A DNA stretch of 64,000 nt from Porticoccus sp963974675 (lineage in GTDB: Bacteria > Pseudomonadota > Gammaproteobacteria > Pseudomonadales > Porticoccaceae): contig CAXBDQ010000010.1 of assembly GCA_963974675.1 (NCBI GenBank), positions 1-64,000 on the forward strand, in the 5' to 3' direction. This document shows positions 8,114-17,917 of this stretch, one piece after another (position 1 is the stretch's first letter; every line of letters starts with the position of its first letter). Under the pieces are notes generated by a model. The model saw only the letters and a list, made by a program, of their open reading frames with translations, was not told where the DNA came from and searched no databases. The position numbers were made by a program, and so were the translations under genes.

Positions 8114-8515
8114 ATGGAAGATGACCTTAAAGGCCTCAAGGTAATCGTGATAGATGACAGTAATACCATCAGGCGTACAGCGGAAACGCTGTTAACAAAA
8201 GCAGGGTGTGAAGTTATCACTGCCACCGATGGGTTTGATTCACTTTCAAAGATCGCAGATAAAAATCCCGACGTCATTTTTGTGGATATTATGATGCCTC
8301 GGCTAGATGGCTACCAAACCTGTGCTTTGATTAAAAATAACAGCAATTACAAGCACACGCCGGTAATCATGTTATCAAGCAAAGATGGGTTGTTCGATAA
8401 AGCAAAAGGGCGAATTGTTGGTGCGGATGATTACCTGACCAAGCCCTTTAGTAAAACTGAGCTTTTTGGTGCTCTGGAAAAATTTGCACCCAACAAAGCG
8501 GCCGCTGAGGCCTAG
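8114..8515 (+). CDS. pilG: Twitching motility response regulator PilG
   Basis: PilG is a single-domain CheY-like receiver, the phospho-acceptor that promotes pilus extension and, in Pseudomonas, activates the adenylate cyclase CyaB. The receiver fold is complete: the acidic pair in IVIDDSNTIRR, phospho-acceptor D58 in VDIMMPRLDG, the threonine/serine switch in PVIMLSSKDG and the lysine in DYLTKPFSK. The length is 133 residues. It is the first gene of a co-directional run pilG-pilH-pilI-pilJ-chpA-chpC, and its likely kinase is ChpA in the same operon. Confidence 0.95.
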   Translation: MEDDLKGLKVIVIDDSNTIRRTAETLLTKAGCEVITATDGFDSLSKIADKNPDVIFVDIMMPRLDGYQTCALIKNNSNYKHTPVIMLSSKDGLFDKAKGRIVGADDYLTKPFSKTELFGALEKFAPNKAAAEA

Positions 8516-8550
8516 TACTAAAATTACCGTTATCCCGTCTGGGGGGGAGT

Positions 8551-8913
8551 ATGGCGACAGTATTGATAGTTGATGATTCACCTACTGAGATACATAAACT
8601 CACTAGTATGTTGGAAAAAAATGGATACAGTGTGTTGGTGGCTGAAAGTGGAGAGGCTGGCGCTGAAGTGGTTAAGAGAGAGCAGCCGGACGCTGTTTTA
8701 ATGGATATTGTTTTGCCTGGTCTCAATGGCTTTCAGGCAACGAGACAGTTGAGTCGATCTAGTGAAACTGAACACATACCCGTCATTATTGTGACGACAA
8801 AAGATCAGGAAACTGACAAGGTTTGGGGGATGCGTCAGGGAGCTAAGGCGTATCTAACCAAGCCGGTTAGCGAAAAAAACCTTATTGGAGCACTACAGGA
8901 TGTCATGGACTAA
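8551..8913 (+). CDS. pilH: Twitching motility response regulator PilH
   Basis: PilH is the second CheY-like receiver of the Pil-Chp system. In Pseudomonas it counteracts PilG, acting as a phosphate sink or promoting retraction. The 120-residue protein has D52 in LMDIVLPGLNGF, the acidic pair in LIVDDSPTEI, and YLTKPVSEKN near the end. A G-rich ribosome binding site lies just before the ATG. The 35-base gap after pilG and the 18-base gap before pilI argue for one transcript. Confidence 0.95.
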   Translation: MATVLIVDDSPTEIHKLTSMLEKNGYSVLVAESGEAGAEVVKREQPDAVLMDIVLPGLNGFQATRQLSRSSETEHIPVIIVTTKDQETDKVWGMRQGAKAYLTKPVSEKNLIGALQDVMD

Positions 8914-8931
8914 TGGGCGTTTTACTCTGTG

Positions 8932-9471
8932 ATGTCTGAGACAGGTGAAGCATTTAATACACTGGCGACTCTTTCTGAAAAATATGCGAATTCTGCGCGT
9001 TGGTTTCCTGAACAGGAAGATATAGCGCCTACTCGGAAGGTGGTGTGTTTTTCTCTGATGGGGGTGAAGCTCGCCATGGCCCTTGAAGAGTTAACTGAAA
9101 TTCTTGAATTACCGCAATGCACCCGCTTACCAAGAGTAAAGCCTTGGGTCTGGGGCGTGGCAAACCTGCGCGGTAGGCTGCTTCCTGTGATCAATTTTGC
9201 TGAGTTTCTTGGGGGCAGACTATCGTCTCCCCGTAAATTACACCGTGTTCTCGTGATAGATCTAAAAGGTGTGTTTGTTGGGTTGGTGGTTGACCACGTG
9301 TATGGCATGCGCAACCTTCAAGTGGATCGGTTTCAGCGACAGCCGGAAGGTATTCCGGAGATTTTTGCTCCGTATGCTGACGGTGGTTTTTGCCAGGAAG
9401 ATGATACATGGATACTACTGCGGCCGGGTACGTTGCAGAACGATCAACGTTTTATGGAGGTGGCGGCCTAA
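8932..9471 (+). CDS. pilI: CheW-like adaptor PilI
   Basis: PilI couples the receptor PilJ to the histidine kinase ChpA. The protein has a single CheW domain starting near residue 38 (CFSLMGVKLAMALEELTEI) with the motifs PWVWGVANLRGRLLPVINF and VLVIDLKGVFVGLVVDHVYG that form the two beta barrels of the fold. The ATG at 8932 is preceded by an in-frame GTG at 8929; both would be possible, giving 179 or 180 residues. Its order after pilH and before pilJ is that of known Pil-Chp clusters. Confidence 0.93.
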   Translation: MSETGEAFNTLATLSEKYANSARWFPEQEDIAPTRKVVCFSLMGVKLAMALEELTEILELPQCTRLPRVKPWVWGVANLRGRLLPVINFAEFLGGRLSSPRKLHRVLVIDLKGVFVGLVVDHVYGMRNLQVDRFQRQPEGIPEIFAPYADGGFCQEDDTWILLRPGTLQNDQRFMEVAA

Positions 9472-9543
9472 GTAGCCCCACCTAACACTATTTCCTAGAA
9501 ATGCTGGGATAAACCAGCGTCACTTGTTCGGAGTGAGATTGAC

Positions 9544-11961
9544 ATGAAAAAAGGAACCCAGGGGTCCAAGACCAATTCATCCATCGTAGCGCTGTCGGTA
9601 ATTTTGGCCGTGGTGGTTGTTTTCCTCGGCTACAACCTGCTGACTGTTTTCCAGCAGACATCACAGGATCAGGGAAACCTACAGTTAGCTTCCGAGATGC
9701 GGGCACAATCCTACCGACTAGTCGGGTTGTCTCGTGAATCGACGGCGGGGAAGGAGAGTGCTTTTGGTGAGCTTCAAGCTGTTGCGAACCTGATGGAAAA
9801 AAGCTGGACCACGTTGGATGCTAATTTGTCCGGGGAGGTTTCGTCTGAACAATTAGGCAGCCTCGAAAAAACTTGGCAGAAAGCACGTCAAAATGCTCAG
9901 ACGATTATCGACAACAAAGAAACAGTCATTTTCCTGAACAAAATAGCAGCAACCCTGAACCAAACCCTGCCACAACTTCAACAAGAGCATACGAACGTTG
10001 TTGAAATTCTACTGGCGAGCCGAGCGCCAGCTGAGCAAGTTGCCTTGGCACAAGCGCAATCATGGCGCGCAGAGCGCATCGGCAGAAACGTAGATAAAAT
10101 GCTTGAAGGTGGTGCCGGTGCCGAGGAGGCTGCCAGCCAATTTAATCGTGATGCCAGTCTGTTTGGTCAGGTGCTCGAAGGCATGAAGAGCGGAAACTCT
10201 CAATTAGGCATTAGCAGAGTAACAGGAGAAAAGGCTGAAGAAAGCCTGGCGAGCATCACTGAGCGTTTCGCCTTTGTCAGCAGCTCTGTTCAGGAAATTT
10301 TTGAAGCGACTCCGGCGCTGTTTCGCGCCAGTCGGGCAAATCACTCCATTTTGAATGAATCACCGGTGCTGCAGGAGCAGATCAGCCGATTATCCGATGC
10401 TGTGACAGCATTACCTGAAAACCGTGATCTCACGTATCAGACAGCACTCTATGCGGGTGTATTGGCAGTTATTCTCTTGGCAGTAATGGGATTGCTGATT
10501 ACCGCGGAGACACGTAGAAGGCTTCGTGAAACGGCCACAGCGAATGAGAATAACCAGCGAGCGATTCTTCGTTTGTTGGATGAAATTGAAGGCTTGGGAG
10601 AAGGTGATTTAACCCGTTACGCGACAGTAACAGAGGATTTTACTGGAAACATTGCCGATGCCATCAACTCCACCATTGACCAGCTTAGAATCCTTGTGGC
10701 TCAGATCCAAGATACTTCAGAGAACGTATCCGCAGCGGCCAATGAAACCCGGGCTACAGCGCTACAATTGGCGGAAGCTTCTGAGCACCAAGCCCATGAA
10801 ATTTCTGGAGCATCTGATGCGATTAGTGACATGGTTATTATCATTGATCAGGTCTCTGCCAATTCATCTGAGTCCGCTATGGTGGCCGAAAAGTCAGTAT
10901 CTATTGCCAAGAAAGGTGCGGAAGTCGTACAAAGCACCATTGGCGGTATGGATACGACACGCAAGCAAATCCAAGATACTTCGAAGCGTATTAAGCGGCT
11001 GGGTGAAAGTTCTCAGGAAATTGGTGATATCGTCTCGGTAATTAATGACATTGCTGACCAAACGAATATTTTGGCATTAAATGCTGCGATTCAGGCGTCA
11101 ATGGCCGGTGATGCAGGGCGAGGTTTTGCGGTAGTGGCCGATGAGGTTCAGCGGCTAGCTGAGCGTTCAGCAGTGGCTACCAAGCAAATTGCTTCGCTGG
11201 TTAAAACGATTCAGACCGACACCAATGAAGCTGTGAATTCCATGGAGCAAACCACTGCAGAAGTGGTTAAAGGTGCAGAGCGTGCTCATGCGGCGGGTGG
11301 TGCATTGGAAGAAATTGAAACGGTGTCAGCTGATTTGGCCAAATTGATTCGTGATATTTCTACTGCAGCGAGCAATCAGAGTACGACGGCTGGTCAGGTT
11401 TCCAGAACCATGAATGTGATCCAGGATATTTCGGCCCAAACGCTTTCGGGTACTAATAATACAGCTCAATCTATTGGTGAACTTGCTGACTTGGCGGTGG
11501 AGCTGAGGGGGTCGGTGTCTGGTTTTAAATTACCTTCATCCATGGAGCGCGCGGGTGTGTCCATTAATACTCCTGCACATAACTTTGCGTCAGAAAAACA
11601 AGAGTTTAATTTCTCGGGCATCTCTTCAACAGCCAATCGTTTTGCTGAGCCTGTCATACCGACATCCGCTCATGAGGAAGACTTCGACCTTTCTGATGAA
11701 GACATAGCCAAGGCAAGCTCTTCGCTTTTATCGAGTAACAGCCAAAATAAAAGCACTTCTATAGAAGAGGACCTGGGTTTAACCGAGGAAGAATTTATTG
11801 CTGAGGATGCCGCCATGGAGCAGCTGCTGAAGGGTGATGACGGTGACGGGGATCTCGATGCAGACAAAGATGAAAAAGCAGGTGATTTATCCCTTGAAAG
11901 TATAGACCTTGACCTTGATGAGGATCAGAACGGGAGGCGCATTACGGACGATAGGGTTTAA
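9544..11961 (+). CDS. pilJ: Methyl-accepting chemoreceptor PilJ with acidic C-terminal extension
   Basis: PilJ is the membrane receptor of the Pil-Chp system, proposed to sense pilin or surface contact. There is a membrane segment at about residues 15-35, a periplasmic PilJ domain up to about 295, a second membrane segment near 298-322, a HAMP region (LGEGDLTRYATVTEDF) and a signalling coiled coil whose tip reads ADQTNILALNAAIQASMAG near residue 505. The protein is 805 residues, about 120 longer than I recall for Pseudomonas PilJ. The extra part, from about residue 680, is very rich in Asp, Glu and Ser and lacks a recognisable adaptation-enzyme docking pentapeptide. The stop overlaps an ATG (TAATG). 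Confidence 0.94.
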   Translation: MKKGTQGSKTNSSIVALSVILAVVVVFLGYNLLTVFQQTSQDQGNLQLASEMRAQSYRLVGLSRESTAGKESAFGELQAVANLMEKSWTTLDANLSGEVSSEQLGSLEKTWQKARQNAQTIIDNKETVIFLNKIAATLNQTLPQLQQEHTNVVEILLASRAPAEQVALAQAQSWRAERIGRNVDKMLEGGAGAEEAASQFNRDASLFGQVLEGMKSGNSQLGISRVTGEKAEESLASITERFAFVSSSVQEIFEATPALFRASRANHSILNESPVLQEQISRLSDAVTALPENRDLTYQTALYAGVLAVILLAVMGLLITAETRRRLRETATANENNQRAILRLLDEIEGLGEGDLTRYATVTEDFTGNIADAINSTIDQLRILVAQIQDTSENVSAAANETRATALQLAEASEHQAHEISGASDAISDMVIIIDQVSANSSESAMVAEKSVSIAKKGAEVVQSTIGGMDTTRKQIQDTSKRIKRLGESSQEIGDIVSVINDIADQTNILALNAAIQASMAGDAGRGFAVVADEVQRLAERSAVATKQIASLVKTIQTDTNEAVNSMEQTTAEVVKGAERAHAAGGALEEIETVSADLAKLIRDISTAASNQSTTAGQVSRTMNVIQDISAQTLSGTNNTAQSIGELADLAVELRGSVSGFKLPSSMERAGVSINTPAHNFASEKQEFNFSGISSTANRFAEPVIPTSAHEEDFDLSDEDIAKASSSLLSSNSQNKSTSIEEDLGLTEEEFIAEDAAMEQLLKGDDGDGDLDADKDEKAGDLSLESIDLDLDEDQNGRRITDDRV

Positions 11962-12098
11962 TGGTGGCAAAACCAATCTGCACAGTATCTGAGCTTGGAC
12001 GGTCAGAGAGCAGTTCTTATCCCGGGGGCCGGCGCTCTGGGATTAACAGCTCTGTGGCTCAGAGTTCTGAGGTACTGAATAAAACAGGGAGTTGTTGA
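11961..12098 (+). CDS. Possible 45-residue ORF bridging pilJ and chpA
   Basis: An ATG overlaps the pilJ stop (TAATG at 11959-11963), and the frame ends in a TGA that overlaps the chpA ATG (TGATG at 12096-12100). The predicted peptide is hydrophilic and rich in Ser, Gly and Arg, begins MVAKPICTVSELGRSE, and has no motif I recognise. In Pseudomonas this position holds pilK, a CheR-type methyltransferase, but nothing in the peptide resembles one. The coupling pattern could mean real translation, a leftover of a deleted pilK, or chance. Confidence 0.3.
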   Translation: MVAKPICTVSELGRSESSSYPGGRRSGINSSVAQSSEVLNKTGSC

Positions 12099-15000
12099 TG
12101 GAATTGCAAGGAAGATTACAAGGCCTGGAATGGTTGGTTGAAGAGGTGGAGGCCAGCTTACATCAGGCTTATGAAGCCCTTGAATCCTATCTTGCCGACC
12201 CCTCGGATGAAGGACAAATTCGTTTTTGTCTCAGCTACCTTCACCAAATTCATGGTTCGTTAAAAATTGCTGAGTGTCATGGTCCTTTGTTGTTGGCGGA
12301 GGAAATGGAAGGGCTGGCTGCGAGCATGCTGGAAAAGCATGATCTAAATGTCACGGATGCTTGTGATGTGATGGTTCAGGCCATTCTCAAACTGCCTGCT
12401 TATCTTCGTCAAGTCATGATCAGCCGTCGTGATCAACCTGAAACACTTCTACTGTTATTGAACGAACTCCGTGCTGTGGGGGGAGAATCATTAGTTTCTG
12501 AAACGGTTTTCTTTTCTCCCAAGATGGATGCAGCCCATAATTTAAGTGCACCCTATAATCGTCAGCCAGATCCGATTGCTATGGATAACTTGCTGCGAAA
12601 ATTGCGGCAAATGTATCAGTTTGCACTAGCCGGTGTGGTTAAGGATGAAACCGTTGGCGATAACTTTGGGTATCTGGATAAAGTTTTTTCGCGCTTAAAA
12701 GAGTTAAGCAAAGGTTTTCCTCGTGAGCCGTTATGGGCTGCGGTGTTGGCATTGCTGGAAGGCATTTCTGCCAAGGAGATCCCCCTTAGTTATTCCGTTA
12801 AAAAGTTACTGCAGACATTAGATGTTGAAATTGGTCAGTTGGCCAAAATGGGTTTTGAGGGGTTAGCTCAGCCCTTGCCGGAAGCACTGTTAAAAAATAT
12901 TTTGTTTTATATTGCCTATGCACATAGTGAAGAGCCTAGAGCGAAGCTGGTGCGTTCTGAATACCAACTTGATGAGTCTTTACCCGAAGCACTTATTGCC
13001 GACAGTGGTGAGGGCTTATCTCCCATTTATCACCCCGATGCTGCTCAGGCCATTGTTACTGCATTGACTCAGGAAATTAGCGAGGTCAAAGAGGCTCTCA
13101 ATCGCTATGCGATGGCAGGTAATGATCATCACGAATTATTGGACGAAGCGACGAATGTTTTACGTCGGATAAGAGATTCTCTGGCGGTGTTGGGCAGGAG
13201 TGATCTCCGTGAAACCATGGCCAGCGCTTGTGATCAAGTAACAGCTTTTCGTAAAAACCCATCAGATAGTGCTAAAGGCTGTTTGATGCTAGTGGCATCG
13301 CAGTTGCTGGAGGTTGAATCCAGCTTGTATGGTTGGTTGGATAATAACCGGGAATTGATGGATGGATTGACCCCTCCGGATGAGATGCAGGTAGAAGTAA
13401 TTCGTGCACAGAGGTCGTTGTTAGAGGAAGCGAGAAAGGGACTCGATACAGTTAAGGAGGCAATTGTAGAGTTTATTGCTTCCCAGTGGCAGCGAGACAA
13501 ACTGGATGGTGTGCCTGAGGTTATCATGAATGTTCGTGGTGCCCTGAGCATGATGCATTTGTCTAGAGCCGCAATCGTACTTGATTCGTGCAACCTGTTT
13601 CTCGTTGAGCAAGTATTGGGTGAGGAAAATGTACCCAGCTGGAATATGCTTGATGCCTTGGCTGATGCGATTACTAGCATTGAATATTATTTGGAGTTTG
13701 TTGGTGAGCAGGATGAGCGGGCTGAGGAAGCTATCCTTGGTTTAGCTGAGGAAGGGGTGACGAAGCTCGGTTATCCTGTGGCAGCTAGTGGCTATGTTCA
13801 ACCCGTTCAGATAGAAAATGTTACTGCTGAAGAGGCTGTTATCGGTGATCCGGCTGTTGACGTTGAAGACGATGATTTTACTGATCAAGAAATTATTGAT
13901 ATTTTCCTAGAGGAAATGGGCGAGTTAGAAGAATTGATTGAGAGCTCATATCAGCAATGGGCGAATAGTCCAGCAGATGAAAATAGTCTAGGGGACCTCC
14001 GTCGTTGTTTCCATACGGTCAAAGGTAGTAGCCGTATGGTTAAGGCCCAGTCACTTGGTGAGTTAGGCTGGGCAGTAGAAAACCTGTTAAATAAAGTGCT
14101 TGAAAAGCGGATAATTGTTACTCCTAGGCTGATGGCTTTAGTGGATCTTTCTCGTGAAGAGCTATCAGGAATGACGGAAGCCTTTAGGCAAAAAGCTGCC
14201 TATGAACGTTGGGACTATGTATCTGGGCTGATCAGTGCCGCTGATGCTCTTGCCAAAGGGGAAAATCCAGAGCTGCCTGAAGTGCTACCAGAAGAGCCGG
14301 TAGACAACTTGGAGCTGAAAGTTGAAGCTTCCGAGAGCGAAGAAGTTTCAGCAGCAGGCGCATCTGAGGTTGGGGGGACAACTACTGAGCTTGAAAGTGT
14401 TGGGTCGGTTGTCGAGGAAGCCAGCAGCCAGGTTGCTATCGATGATAGGGAGACTAATAACGTCAGTGTTGATGGCGGTGAGCATCTTGAAGAAGAGGGC
14501 TTAGAAACAGCTAGCCTAGAAACAGACCGTCTGGAAGAACAAGTATTACTCGATATATTTTCTACTGAAGCAGAAGGATACCTGCAGGCAGTACAAAATT
14601 TTGTAGGTGAGCAGTGCCAAGAGGCGCCTGTTTATAGTCCAGTCAATGCTGTTGTACAGAGTGCACTGCATACGCTGAAGGGTAGTGCACGTATGGCGGC
14701 CATTGGTCCCATCGCGGATTTAGTGACGCCACTAGAGCATTACACGAAAGAGCTGTACACCTACCAACTTGATGTTGATGAAAATATAGTTGAATTGTTC
14801 TCTGACGCCGTGAATTATTGCCGTGGGGCTATTGCTCCAATGAAAACTGAGCATAGGGTTGGCGAGATACCGGAGTTGGAGTCGTTTCTGGCAAGGCTCG
14901 AAGCACTTAGACAACGCTCTGTAGAACCCTTGATGAGTAGTCATAACCAACCATCAGGGCAGAGTGCGATCGATCCGGAATTACTCAACCTGTTGATGAC

Positions 15001-17896
15001 AGACGGTATGCAGAGCCTGCTGGATGTGGATGTAGAACGGCTCCATTGGCATCAGCACTCTGGAGATACAACACGGCTAGTCCAGCTGCGTGATGAATTG
15101 AAGCAGCTGGCTACAGCAGCGAGTCGAGCCGGTGTTGATATCATGAGTGATCTTGCCCTGCTATTAAGCACGGCCTACGAAAGTATTATTGAGTGCCAGT
15201 TGTTCCTTAATGAGCACGATACACAATTGTTACAGCAAGCCCATGAAACACTGCTTGGTATGGTGGATTGTGTTGCGGCTAACCAAAAGTTATCACCTGT
15301 TCCACCTTTACTTGCAGACCAGTTGGAGGTGTTGGCTGCGGAGGCGTCCGATAAAGCGCTAGCAGATGAAAAGGCCGTAGTGACGAATATCCCAGAGATC
15401 TATGTTGATGATACTGTTGTTGAGGCTGTTTCTTCCAACATTACAGAGCCATCAGGCATAGTGATTCAGCCGTTGAATCAAGATGATATTGATCTCGATA
15501 TTTTGGAAACCTTTGTTTCTGAAGCAGACGAATTATTGGAAGAAATTGACCAAGCATTGCAGGGCTGGGAGCGAAACTGGTCCAGTAAAGACCACGTAGA
15601 GTCATTGAAGCGTGCTTTGCATACACTGAAAGGTGGTGCGCGGATGGCTGGAATGGAACAACTTGGGTCACTCAGCCATGATCTCGAGAGCGAAGCCCTC
15701 CTTCTGGAAACCAACCGGGAGCGGCTTAATAAAGAGATTTTTAATGGTCTGCTTCGTCAGCAAGATGATTTGCTGGAGGTGCTTGGTGTCGCACGCAGGT
15801 TGCTTGGTGGAGATGAGGAGCAACGGCCCGAAGTAGCATTGCCCGAGGAAACAGGGCCAGCAGTTTCAGAGTATTCCGAATCAGCGCTGTCTACCTCCGG
15901 ACTTGTACTTGAATCAAGTGTTGAAGATGCCTCTGCGGGTACGGAATTAATCATGAAAACGGTTCTGCCCCATGTTGTAGATGAGGCGGCAGAAACACAA
16001 TTTAAGCCTGATTCCGCTGTACTTACAATGCCTCAGATTAAGCGTCAGGCTACGTCACAGGAAATGATCAAAGTTCCAGCAGCCTTGCTGGAAAGTTTGG
16101 TTAATTTGGCAGGTGAAACGAGTATTGCCCGTGGCCGGGTCGAGCAGTATGTCAGCGAGTTTTCATTCACTCTAGACGAGATGGAGTCGACGATCCTTCG
16201 CTTGAAAGATCAAGTGCGGCGCATTGGCATGGAAACCGAAGCTCAAGTGATGTTCCGTCAAGAACAGTTAGAAGCTATGTCCGTAGCTGAAGGGTTTGAT
16301 CCTTTGGAAATGGATCGATATTCACAGTTACAGCAATTGTCACGCTCACTACTTGAGTCATCTTCAGATTTGCAGGACTTAAAAAATACACTGGTAGATA
16401 AGTCTCGGGGTGCTGATTCAGAGCTGCTTAGGCAGTCACGAATTAATACAGATCTGCAGGAGCAGTTGATGCAGGCTCGAATGGTGCCCTTCTTCCGGAT
16501 TGTGCCCCGGCTGCGGCGGGTGGTTCGCCAGCTCAGCAATGAGTTAGGGAAAAATGTAGAGCTGTTCTTGGCAAATGTAGAGGGTGAGATGGATCGCTCT
16601 ATGATGGAGCAAATGCTACCCCCTCTTGAGCATATGATTAGAAATTCCATTGATCACGGTATTGAGTCATCAGAAGAGAGATTGAGGGCAGGCAAGCCCG
16701 AAATGGGTGCAATTTCAGTGGGCCTGCATCGCGAAGGTGGCGATATTCTTATACATCTGTCCGATGATGGCCGGGGGCTTAACCTTGAGTCTATCCGACG
16801 GCGTGCCATACAGCTTGGTTTGATGTCTGAGAGCAGTGATCTGGGTGATCAGGAAATCATACAATTTATTTTCCAGCCCGGTTTTTCTACCAACGAAGAA
16901 GTGACCCAGATATCAGGCCGGGGTGTTGGTATGGATGTGGTCAATAGCCAGGTAAGAGAGCTGGGTGGTTTTGTACAGACCATCACCAGAAAAGGTGAAG
17001 GCACCCAATTTAGCATTCGTCTGCCGTTTACGGTGTCGGTGAATCGAGCATTGATGATAGAAATTGGAGAAGACCGATATGCCTTGCCGTTAAATAGTGT
17101 GGATGGTGTGGTGCGGGTTAGCTCTATGGAGCTTGAGCATTATTATCGTTTCCCCGATGCGCGATTGGAATATGCCGGTGGACGTTATGAGGTCAGATAC
17201 CTCGGTAGTTTATTGAGTGAAGAGCTGACCCCGAAGGTCGACATGTCAGTGGACTCCGTTTTCCTCGTGCTGGTGCATTCGGAGACTCGTTTGTATGCCG
17301 TTCAGGTCGATCGCTTGGCTGGTAGTAGTGAAATTGTGGTGAAAAGTCTTGGTCCTCAATTCAGTAAGGTCCCCGGTTTGTCCGGAGCGACATTGTTGGG
17401 TGATGGTCGAGTAGTAGTGATTCTGGATTTACTGGCACTGTTACGGGCACAGATTACCGCCAAAGCTGGGGTCGAAGTACTCGATTCTCGAGATGATTCA
17501 AGTCAATCTGAGACCCCAACTGTTATGGTGGTTGATGATTCTGTGACGGTACGAAAAGTTGCCTGTCGTTTCCTCGAAAGAGAAGGTTTTCAGGTGGTGA
17601 CTGCTCGTGATGGCACTGAGGCCATGAAGCTATTACAAGAGAGTCAGCCCGATATTATGTTGTTAGATATTGAAATGCCGCGCATGGATGGTTTTGAGGT
17701 GGCAAGACGGGTTAAGGCCAATGAAAAATTGAAACATATACCTATTATTATGATTACCTCACGAACGGGAGATAAGCATCGTGAAAGAGCGATGGATCTA
17801 GGTGTCGAAGGATATTTAGGCAAGCCGTATCAGGAAGAGGCATTGCTTGAGGCAATGTCGAAATTTATGGGTGTGTCTGAAGAGACAGCGGAATAA
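12098..17896 (+). CDS. chpA: Hybrid chemotaxis histidine kinase ChpA/PilL
   Basis: ChpA is the CheA-like kinase of the Pil-Chp system and phosphorylates PilG and PilH. From the ATG at 12098 (GGGAG six bases upstream) it has 1932 residues. An N-terminal HPt-like domain has H49 in LHQIHGSLKI, where the usual Lys is replaced by His. Three canonical HPt domains have H639 (FHTVKGSSRM), H858 (LHTLKGSARM) and H1175 (LHTLKGGARM). A dimerisation helix pair follows at about 1325-1480, then the HATPase (N box IRNSIDHGIE, G box DDGRGLN) at about 1480-1640, a CheW domain at about 1645-1780, and a receiver with D1857 at about 1805-1925. Pseudomonas ChpA, as recalled, is near 2470 residues with more phosphotransfer domains, so this one is reduced. 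Confidence 0.95.
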   Translation: MELQGRLQGLEWLVEEVEASLHQAYEALESYLADPSDEGQIRFCLSYLHQIHGSLKIAECHGPLLLAEEMEGLAASMLEKHDLNVTDACDVMVQAILKLPAYLRQVMISRRDQPETLLLLLNELRAVGGESLVSETVFFSPKMDAAHNLSAPYNRQPDPIAMDNLLRKLRQMYQFALAGVVKDETVGDNFGYLDKVFSRLKELSKGFPREPLWAAVLALLEGISAKEIPLSYSVKKLLQTLDVEIGQLAKMGFEGLAQPLPEALLKNILFYIAYAHSEEPRAKLVRSEYQLDESLPEALIADSGEGLSPIYHPDAAQAIVTALTQEISEVKEALNRYAMAGNDHHELLDEATNVLRRIRDSLAVLGRSDLRETMASACDQVTAFRKNPSDSAKGCLMLVASQLLEVESSLYGWLDNNRELMDGLTPPDEMQVEVIRAQRSLLEEARKGLDTVKEAIVEFIASQWQRDKLDGVPEVIMNVRGALSMMHLSRAAIVLDSCNLFLVEQVLGEENVPSWNMLDALADAITSIEYYLEFVGEQDERAEEAILGLAEEGVTKLGYPVAASGYVQPVQIENVTAEEAVIGDPAVDVEDDDFTDQEIIDIFLEEMGELEELIESSYQQWANSPADENSLGDLRRCFHTVKGSSRMVKAQSLGELGWAVENLLNKVLEKRIIVTPRLMALVDLSREELSGMTEAFRQKAAYERWDYVSGLISAADALAKGENPELPEVLPEEPVDNLELKVEASESEEVSAAGASEVGGTTTELESVGSVVEEASSQVAIDDRETNNVSVDGGEHLEEEGLETASLETDRLEEQVLLDIFSTEAEGYLQAVQNFVGEQCQEAPVYSPVNAVVQSALHTLKGSARMAAIGPIADLVTPLEHYTKELYTYQLDVDENIVELFSDAVNYCRGAIAPMKTEHRVGEIPELESFLARLEALRQRSVEPLMSSHNQPSGQSAIDPELLNLLMTDGMQSLLDVDVERLHWHQHSGDTTRLVQLRDELKQLATAASRAGVDIMSDLALLLSTAYESIIECQLFLNEHDTQLLQQAHETLLGMVDCVAANQKLSPVPPLLADQLEVLAAEASDKALADEKAVVTNIPEIYVDDTVVEAVSSNITEPSGIVIQPLNQDDIDLDILETFVSEADELLEEIDQALQGWERNWSSKDHVESLKRALHTLKGGARMAGMEQLGSLSHDLESEALLLETNRERLNKEIFNGLLRQQDDLLEVLGVARRLLGGDEEQRPEVALPEETGPAVSEYSESALSTSGLVLESSVEDASAGTELIMKTVLPHVVDEAAETQFKPDSAVLTMPQIKRQATSQEMIKVPAALLESLVNLAGETSIARGRVEQYVSEFSFTLDEMESTILRLKDQVRRIGMETEAQVMFRQEQLEAMSVAEGFDPLEMDRYSQLQQLSRSLLESSSDLQDLKNTLVDKSRGADSELLRQSRINTDLQEQLMQARMVPFFRIVPRLRRVVRQLSNELGKNVELFLANVEGEMDRSMMEQMLPPLEHMIRNSIDHGIESSEERLRAGKPEMGAISVGLHREGGDILIHLSDDGRGLNLESIRRRAIQLGLMSESSDLGDQEIIQFIFQPGFSTNEEVTQISGRGVGMDVVNSQVRELGGFVQTITRKGEGTQFSIRLPFTVSVNRALMIEIGEDRYALPLNSVDGVVRVSSMELEHYYRFPDARLEYAGGRYEVRYLGSLLSEELTPKVDMSVDSVFLVLVHSETRLYAVQVDRLAGSSEIVVKSLGPQFSKVPGLSGATLLGDGRVVVILDLLALLRAQITAKAGVEVLDSRDDSSQSETPTVMVVDDSVTVRKVACRFLEREGFQVVTARDGTEAMKLLQESQPDIMLLDIEMPRMDGFEVARRVKANEKLKHIPIIMITSRTGDKHRERAMDLGVEGYLGKPYQEEALLEAMSKFMGVSEETAE

Positions 17897-17917
17897 CGCT
17901 GACAGGAGCAAGAGCAT

